DNA of 64,000 nucleotides from Epiperipatus broadwayi (Eukaryota > Onychophora > Udeonychophora > Euonychophora > Peripatidae): assembly GCA_028023455.1 (NCBI GenBank), contig JAQFVV010000021.1, positions 870,001 through 934,000 on the forward strand. Reading direction: 5' to 3'. The position numbers and the translations under genes were made by a program. Below the pieces are notes generated by a model. The model did not search any database. It was given only the letters and a program-made list of their open reading frames with translations, and was not told where the DNA came from. Positions within the stretch are counted from its first letter, which is position 1; every line of letters starts with the position of its first letter. Below are positions 57,863 to 64,000 of this stretch, piece after piece.

Positions 57863-58627
57863 GTGTGGAGAGCAAAGGAGGCAATTCAAGAAGAAATGGG
57901 ATGGTCAAGTTTTTATATGAGAGATGCAAAAAGCAAAATAAAAATGTTCAGTAGATTGCAGTTTATGGATAATAAAAGAATAGCCAAAATAGTATTTAAT
58001 TGGGTTACAAGTAAGGGGCAGGCAACAAGATGGGTAAGAAAGGTAATGTGGTATGCAGAAGATTTGGATAAAGAATTTATGTCAGTATACTTGTATAAAA
58101 GGTGGGATGATTGTGTTAGGAGAATTGTTGAGTGTTATAGTGGTAAGGAGTGGGATAGAAGAATAGATATATTAATAAAGAATAGGGTGTTGGAGAAATG
58201 GAGAACTAGTGTGGGGAGTAAAATGAGTTTAAATATATATAGAAGTAAATGGAACAATCGGTGTGAGTTAATTTATGATAATAATAAGGAAGGTAGTTTA
58301 TTGTTTAAGGCTCGAACGGGATCTTTAACAACAAGGAAATATACATGTAAATGGAAAAATGTAGATGATTTAGTCTGCAAGTTGTGTAATGAAGGCATAG
58401 AAAATATTAGGCATCTGTTACTTCAATGTAAATGCTTGAAAGCAGAAAGGGTATAAATAATGAAGTTATGGAAGAATAAATATGAACAAAGTGATTATAC
58501 AGAAAATGAGTTATTGGTTTTTATGCTGGGTTTGGGAAAAGATAAGGGAAATTTAGATATGAAGGCCATGGATTTGACAAAGTTTATGTTGTGGAAATGG
58601 GATGGAGCAGATTATGGGAAAAGTTAA
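57863..58627 (+). pseudogene. LINE-A ORF2 C-terminal region, one nonsense change
   Basis: Encodes AKEAIQEEMGWSSFYMRDAK, FNWVTSKGQATRWVRK, YKRWDDCVRRIVECYSGKEW, SLNIYRSKWNNRCELIYDNN, GSLTTRKYTCKWKN, the zinc motif VCKLCNEGIENIRHLLLQC, then LKAERV and TAA at 58454-58456. Other copies have CAA (Gln) there, and the frame continues past it as IMKLWKNKYEQSD and ELLVFMLGLGKDKG to a stop at 58627. The open frame begins upstream in RTE sequence (MRRWIELGK), making an accidental RTE::LINE-A fusion frame. No RT or endonuclease is present. Confidence 0.85.
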
Positions 58628-58735
58628 GGTGGAGAATGGAAAGGGAAGGTAAAGTGGCTAACAGGTTTCTCTGGGCATAGCTGCTGAGAGATTCCTGACT
58701 CCATTTAAGGAGAAGTCACAGTGCATCACATCACA
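57863..58735 (+). mobile_element. LINE-A, 5'-truncated ~0.87-kb copy
   Basis: Starts at GTGTGGAGAGCAAAGGAGGC within the post-RT region, runs through the C terminus and the full 3' UTR (AAGTGGCTAACAGGTTTCTC, GAGATTCCTGACTCCATTTA) to a CATCACATCAC tail. It is the best-preserved 3' end of the family in the window. Confidence 0.92.
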
Positions 58736-58796
58736 CATGTTATCACTTTTTGTGACAACTAAAAAGTCATGGGTTTTTTTGAAAGTTTTGTGATGA

Positions 58797-58980
58797 TGAT
58801 ATTTCAGTTGTATGTGTGGGAGATGGTGATCTAGATAAACTTATGAGTGCTGTTTTAGCATGGATTATGTATAGAGAAGATCGTTCATCTTTTTCACATG
58901 TGGTCATGTGTATCAGTTATATAAGATGGAGTTCATAGTTGTAAAGAGCTTGAACGTCTGAGTTGAAGTCCCTTCTAATA
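58797..58980. mobile_element. FB2 right arm, ends at (TA)n
   Basis: GTGGGAGATGGTGATCTAGA, CTTATGAGTGCTGTTTTAGC, CTTTTTCACATGTGGTCATG, ATAAGATGGAGTTCATAGTT and TGAGTTGAAGTCCCTTC, then (TA)n at 58979-58993. Confidence 0.75.
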
Positions 58981-59149
58981 TATATATATATATTCAAGTG
59001 TGTATGATATATAAAATCAAAAGATTGCAATTCTGGTTAAAAATGTATTCATCAGTAATTAAAAAAAAGAAAAAAAAGTGTGTCTAATGTAAGATTGGTA
59101 GGATAACCTCAAAAATAAAACAACATGGTCAGTTTTTATATTTAATATA

Positions 59150-59363
59150 TATTTTATAAAGAAATTAATCTAATCCTTAAACTGCATAAAATTTCCACCT
59201 GTCTATATAGTTCAGAAGCAAAGAAATTATGATTTTAGGTTTAAAATCTACTTTAAGTTAAAAAAATAAAAGATAAAATACAGCAAGAATTTTTAACATC
59301 AAATCATTATTCCTTTAACTGACATCAAAAAAAGGATATCTACATAGTGAGTTTTTAAATCTG

Positions 59364-59405
<42 letters not shown>

Positions 59406-60020
59406 TAATCTTCTCTTTAATTTGCATAAAGGTCACAACTATCTGCATAGTTCAAAAGTAATAAATTTGCCATTTTCTGCTCAAATTTGATTTTCAGTAG
59501 CAAATGAAACAAATTTTTATAGTGGGAACTTCTAATATCCATAGTTAAATTCTTACATTAATTAAGATTAAAAGTCAAAATAATAGAACAGGGAAGCTTA
59601 CTACATAGTAAGCGACCCAGCAACAATCAATAGAAGAGAGACCTGCTTTTCTCTGTCTCGAAAATGGTCTATGTAGCATCTTCATATGAATTTGCATAAA
59701 TTTGCATTAATATAACAGTTCTGAACTAAACAGAAGCAGCCATGAATATGGGACTATAAACTGTCCCGAAAGCACTTGGCAGTAACTTTTGATAATTTTA
59801 CTTATGTTTAATAGCTTCATTATCTGTGGGCAGAGCACATATATATATTAATTGATTTCAAATGCTAATGAAGTAAAGCCTTAACTATAACATATTTTTG
59901 TAAAAAAAATTCTTAAGCTGTGTAAAATTCCAACTTTCTACATAGTAATTTCCAAAAACAGAAAAAAATTGAGATTCTATACTAAAAGTTTACTTTCACA
60001 TAACAATAAAACAGAATATG
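59150..60020. repeat. Diverged repeated segment, ~120 bp core, three copies
   Basis: Cores at about 59160-59280, 59400-59520 and 59890-60010 share in order TTAA.CTGCATAAA, CTACATAGTTC, AAAGAAATT.AGATTTT and a TTTACTTTCA-like word. Spacings of about 240 and 490 bp suggest a decayed tandem array with a ~240-bp unit. A (TA)n lies at 59369-59399. A further weak core is at about 60760. Confidence 0.5.
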
Positions 60021-60119
60021 TTATAATTCATCATTTTAATACTTTTATATTAACTTGCCCTATCTGTGTTTTTGTCTGTATGTCAACATTTTTGAATTTT
60101 TAATGAAAAAAAATCTGTA

Positions 60120-60192
60120 CCCTTTACAATTTGAATTCACATCCTTATGCTTCCCAAGAAAACTTGTTACCAACCGAACCAATAGCAATATT
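60120..60192 (-). repeat. tRNA-like sequence, possibly SINE-2-related
   Basis: Minus strand: TTGGTTCGGTTGGTAACAAG (A-box-like), TTCTTGGGAAGC, then GGATGTGAATTCAAATTG (B-box-like) in correct order and spacing. Stems are imperfect, so it is unlikely to be a working tRNA gene. Confidence 0.4.
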
Positions 60193-60511
60193 GCATTTGT
60201 AGAATAAAATTTTGTTAATATTGATTTAACTCATCCTTAATTAATTTAATTAATTTTTTTTTAAATCTGATGGAAATATTACATTTGTGGAATAAAATTT
60301 TCTTAATATTGATTTAACTCATAATTAATTATTTAAATTAATTAAAATAAAAAAAAATTCTGTTTAATGTTTATAGAATAACATTTGTGACTGCTACAAC
60401 ATCATTTTGGTAATATTGCAGATAAACAAAGATGATTAAAAGAAATGATGAATAACATTATTTTATTTAAATTGAAATTATATGTTTTATTTATAACTAA
60501 AAAGTAAAAAA

Positions 60512-60745
60512 AAATGCATTAAAATCTTGCTTTTATGCAAACAGCTGATTAAAATGTAAAAAAAAAAATAACAAAGTTATTCAACTAAATAACACATTGT
60601 GTCATTTCATAAAAGCATTTGAGGCTATAAAATTCAAAAAGATCTCAAATGCTTTTATGAAATAATACACCATGTATTTTAGAAAGATTATTTATTTTTT
60701 TACTTTTTAGTCAGCTGGTTACATAAGAGTATTATCATTTAAAAA
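60512..60745. mobile_element. Fold-back with perfect 20-bp inner stem
   Basis: Inner stem ATTTCATAAAAGCATTTGAG at 60604-60623 pairs perfectly with 60644-60663 around a 20-nt loop. Outside it, pairing continues imperfectly: ACATTGTGT against ACACCATGT, AAAATGTAAAAAA against TTTTTTACTTTTT, and CAGCTGATTAAAA against TTTTTAGTCAGCTG. Total about 234 bp, non-coding. Confidence 0.75.
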
Positions 60746-61320
60746 AAAAATTAATATTATTTTTTTAATACAGAAATTTCCAAAAACAAAATAATTGCAA
60801 TTTTCCATGTCAAAAATTAATTTCAAATAAAATCTCATGAAATATGGTTTGATTTTTAACATTCAAAAAAAGTTATGTCAACCACTTAATATAACATAAG
60901 GAAGTTAAGCAACATTATGTAAATAACACATTCTTTTATGAGGAAGTTTAATTTATTTACAAGTCATATGAATTTGTATATACTTGCAATTCTGCCTAAC
61001 ATCTAAAATTAAAATAAATGATGATAGTTTTAATGTTCATGAAAAATGACATTACTAATTTGATATAGAAATGTGTTATCAAAATTAGTTTCATCTTCAT
61101 GAAAAGATTGAAGTATTTTTATTATTTATTCTCAAGTCTGAAATATAAAACTAATAAATTTGCTACTCTGTAACACATATTTATCCTCAAATTGCAATCA
61201 GTAAAAATAATTTTCATGACGTGTCCATTTCTACAGCAGATCAATTTGTGAAAAAACATAGAAAGAAATTTGGATTTTTATTCGAAACATTTTATCACTT
61301 AATAATGCAAAATTTCTAGT
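60746..61320. other. AT-rich stretch, no gene seen
   Basis: Nothing recognised apart from a weak copy of the repeated core described at 59150-60020. Confidence 0.5.
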
Positions 61321-61336
61321 AAATGTAAATTGATAA

Positions 61337-61433
61337 TCAAGCATTGGTGGCCTAGTGGTTAGCATAGCTGCCTTTCAAGCAGCTGACGGGGATTCGCTTT
61401 TCAGTCAACACATTTGACATATAAAAAATAAAA
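61337..61433 (+). mobile_element. SINE-1 with perfect 16-bp target duplication
   Basis: TCAAGCATTGGTGGCCTAGT (A-box region), a stem GCTGC / GCAGC around CTTTCAA, GGGGATTCGCTTTTC (B-box region), TTTGACAT and an A-rich tail. AAATGTAAATTGATAA is duplicated exactly at 61321-61336 and 61434-61449. The D-arm wording (CCTAGTGGTTAGCA) is closer to an ordinary tRNA than in the other copies, so this may be a different subfamily. Confidence 0.92.
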
Positions 61434-61955
61434 AAATGTAAATTGATAAATGATCTAAATATCTTCTTTTATTTCATAAATATTTTAAAACAGTATAATA
61501 CTTTTTAAAAATTGACCAAATTTTCAACATTTCTTTTTTTTTGTCACCACATTTAACACATATAAAAAATGAACATATTTATTTATGTTATAATACTTAA
61601 AATTCCATCATTTACTGATGTAAAATTTCTTTGTAGTCAACTAAATATAAGTAAAAAAATATTTATTTTACTTTTTATTAAATTATTTTTTAAGGAATAT
61701 TCTTTAGTACAATAAATTCCAGTTGTGGGATACTTGATATTTAATTTTTAAATATTTTACATTCTACCAGCATCATTAAAAGGTTCATATTCGAGTGACC
61801 TTTGTTTATTTCCAACATTTTTCTGATTCCAAAATGGGGTTTGAAATCAGATTGGAAGATTAGCGGTAGTACTCATTTCAACAGCATGTAGACAATTATT
61901 TACCACTGCGTAAATATGTAACATCTAGGAATATAATCAATCTCATAATTTTATT
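61434..61955. other. AT-rich stretch, weak tRNA-like piece near 61840-61905
   Basis: Minus-strand GATTTCAAACCCCATTTTGG is B-box-like, but a full tRNA or SINE is not recognisable. No gene. Confidence 0.4.
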
Positions 61956-61956
61956 G

Positions 61957-62063
61957 TTTAAATATGTTGCCCAGAATAATTTACAAGTAGACCCATAATG
62001 AGTCATTTTTAATAAATTTGCAAATACAATTCTGGGTAACATATTTGAATGAGAATGTTCTGA
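61957..62063. repeat. Inverted repeat flanking a hairpin; repeated at 62470-62545
   Basis: AATATGTTGCCCAGAATAAT at about 61962 is mirrored by ATTCTGGGTAACATATT near 62030. The right half with TGAATGAGAATGTTCTGAG is repeated directly at 62470-62545 (AATTCTAGGTAATGTATTTG, GAGAATGTTCCGAG). Confidence 0.7.
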
Positions 62064-62084
62064 GCTTGGTTATATTCCTACATA

Positions 62085-62205
62085 AAACAGGCAAAACTCA
62101 CTATATGTATTGCCACACACAGCAAGCTAGAGTAATCAATAACAACAGTTATACACACGCATAAGAGGTGGTAGTCATGTGATGTTTATTGGGTTATATT
62201 CCTAC
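62085..62205. mobile_element. FB1 deletion derivative of the 3.2-kb type
   Basis: AAAACAGGCAAAACTCACTA, TTGCCACACACAGCAAGCTA, GAGTAATCA is joined straight to ATAACAACAGTTATACACAC, GCATAAGAGGTGGTAGTCAT, GTGATGTTTATT. Compared with 3190-3470 the hairpin between the arms is removed. Confidence 0.8.
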
Positions 62206-62469
62206 ATGTTACATATTTAAGCAGTTGTAAAAGTTGTTTACATGCAATTGAAATTAGTAATATTTAATTTAAAATAATATGTGAATTATTAAGTTGGCAT
62301 GATTAATTTGGGAACTAAAATGGCCACTAATAATAAGTTTCAGCCTTTCTGGTTATCAGTATTGATTTATTTATAATGTATACAATTGGAGGTCAGTTGA
62401 AAGAGGAATTCTCCTTTTATTAGACTGGATAAATGAGTATTGATAAATGTGAAGTAAAATTATACCTGA

Positions 62470-62545
62470 AAGTTTATTAAAAATGTCTCATTATGAGTCT
62501 GCATGCAAATAATTCTAGGTAATGTATTTGAAGGAGAATGTTCCG
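62470..62545. repeat. Second copy of the 61.96-62.06 kb repeat (right half)
   Basis: TCTCATTATGAGTCTGCATG, CAAATAATTCTAGGTAATGT and GAAGGAGAATGTTCCGAG follow the first copy in the same orientation. Confidence 0.7.
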
Positions 62546-62929
62546 AGAGGTGACCCAGCAACTTATTTTTATATTATTTTATATTTTTATACAGTTTACC
62601 TCATCGTTCTTAAACTTGCTTTACATATATATGCACATCGTTCTATCATTACCTGATTCAGAACCGATTATCACTTTTTTTTTAACCCAAATGTTTAATT
62701 AACACTGTTGTTACATATCATCAAGAAGCTCATAAGTTTTGGTGATTACATGACTGCCACTCTGCCCACCCATAAACTTAGAAAAAAGGCATGATTCACA
62801 GCATATTCAATGCTTTATAGGGGTGAACACTATTTTTATTCTCTGTTGCAATTCACCAAAGTTTGCATAATCAGCAGATACTAAATGGTACTATTTATTA
62901 TATCCATATAATGCTATCCTATCAATATC
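62546..62929. other. AT-rich stretch, nothing recognised
   Basis: No frame, repeat family or structured site was seen. Confidence 0.5.
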
Positions 62930-63080
62930 TTCAGATTAGCTTCTGATTTATAGCCTTTATTGGAAGAAATTTGGACCATGATATAGTACAACTAGAGCTT
63001 TGGATTCTAGTGCTGCTGGATGAAAATTGCAGTTGATCTCAAAGATCCAGATAAAGATCCAAGGACCTAAATGTTAAAAA
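62930..63080. mobile_element. FB1-related fragment, strongly diverged
   Basis: AATATCTTCAGATTAGCTTC, ATAGCCTTTATTGGAAGAAA, GATCCAAGGACCTAAATG are weakly similar to the FB1 words CCAGACTAGTTTCTAGC, GGCTTTCATCAG and AGATCTTAGGACCTAATG near 34.2-34.3 kb. Confidence 0.4.
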
Positions 63081-64000
63081 CCAAAGGCTTTAATTAGAAT
63101 ATGGGTACGATTACAATGGATTTGGATTTAATAAACATTACCATCTGATGTTTGTTGATTACTAAGGCTTTCAATGGATGATAATAGCAGTGTGAAAAAA
63201 ATAGGATTTGTTTTTTTACTCATGTAAGTTTTAATTCAGAACATGGTAATAGTTTACATTTCTTTTCTATGTGACGTGAAAAGTTTTTCTGTTGAAATAA
63301 ACCGTGTTCAATTGTCACAATATGTTTAGATGCACAGATTGCAATCAATAATAAGACATTTATAAATACATAATTAAAACAAATAGAAGAAAATGACAAA
63401 AAACCAAAGAACAGTAACAGTAGGGTTTAACAGAGAAAGAAAGGTGAAGCAGTATGGATTTCAATTCAGGAGAAGAGATTTAATAAATAAATAAAAACAA
63501 ATTATTAGTATAGATGAAGTTTTTGGAACCCTATAACAAACTAATTTTTTTTAAATTATAAAACAAAAGAGCCCCTAGGACCCTTGTTTCACGTAGCTAT
63601 TGTCGTTGTATGTTAATTACTATATAACCACACCGACATTCCCAAATTGTAAATTTTCAAGGAATTATTAGATAATATACATAATATCAGCCTTGAGTTC
63701 AGAATATTTATTGTTATTGTTATCTGCTATTGTAAAATAAATATATAATTTTAAAATTAAATTAATGTGTGTATTCTATTGTGTGTAAATTTTTTTTAAA
63801 GAACACTCTTGAATTTATTGAAAGAATGAAGACATTGTTTTAAGGTAGTATCCCGTTGCCCATCGCTTAAGTTCTTTCATTGATGAAGGTTTATAAGTGG
63901 TAACTTGGAGAAAAAAAAAACTTTCTATAATTGTAAAATATTAATTAGTAGTATTTTTAATTAAAAAGTATTAATGAAATTTTTTATTTAAGGAAGTTAA
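63081..64000. other. AT-rich stretch, no gene seen
   Basis: No coding, RNA or repeat-family signal recognised up to the window end. Confidence 0.5.

Noticed and set aside
61340-61410. Possible functional tRNA gene
   Set aside because: Acceptor and T stems pair poorly, and the segment is part of a SINE with an A tail and target duplication.

Overview
The window looks like repeat-rich, AT-rich intergenic DNA from an animal genome. The clues are non-LTR retrotransposons with eukaryotic endonuclease and reverse-transcriptase domains, Penelope-like remnants with a GIY-YIG module, tRNA-derived SINEs bounded by target-site duplications, and long (TA)n tracts. I cannot name the species; an invertebrate is plausible but unproven. 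No host protein-coding exon, rRNA or intact tRNA gene was recognised, and there is no bacterial gene organisation. Nearly every short open frame is either part of a decayed transposon or a chance frame in a low-complexity or palindromic repeat. Family names used here (LINE-A, LINE-B, FB1-4, FB6, SINE-1 to 3, R51) are local labels, not database names. All assignments come from reading the sequence by eye; no alignment or search was run. || Layout: 1-8.3 kb holds a LINE-A fragment and several fold-back (long inverted repeat) elements of families FB1, FB2 and FB3. From 8.57 to 13.66 kb lie two head-to-tail LINE-A copies on the minus strand, the second interrupted by a different LINE (LINE-B) on the plus strand. 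From 13.7 to 20.3 kb the DNA is mostly featureless, with two decayed TGCCATAATTATG-type arrays beside (TA)n tracts. From 20.3 to 24.8 kb there are more fold-backs, an RTE-type 3' end and a SINE. From 24.85 to 29.64 kb there are two near-identical ~1.9 kb direct repeats separated by ~1.0 kb; the second runs into a 119-base T tract and a suspect low-complexity patch. From 33.46 to 35.44 kb lies a decayed RTE-type LINE split by FB1 sequence. Penelope-like GIY-YIG remnants lie at 36.0, 38.0 and 45.6 kb. A dimeric 147-bp satellite is at 43.0-43.7 kb and a ten-copy 40-bp minisatellite, each unit with a 14-bp palindrome, at 44.25-44.65 kb. From 47.6 to 63 kb there are further LINE, SINE and fold-back copies, several nested so that insertion order can be read. 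|| How the parts relate: LINE-A, LINE-B, RTE and Penelope remnants are all damaged, so nothing here looks able to move on its own. SINEs and fold-backs are non-autonomous. The best-supported events are: SINE-1 copies with 11-16 bp target duplications (one inside an FB2 element), a 5'-truncated LINE-A inside an FB4 element whose uninterrupted relative is also in the window, LINE-B inside LINE-A, and FB1 sequence inside the RTE. The most unusual structures are the palindrome-bearing minisatellite, the 76+71 bp dimeric satellite, the multi-arm fold-back at 49.4-50.1 kb, and the three Penelope-type GIY-YIG remnants.
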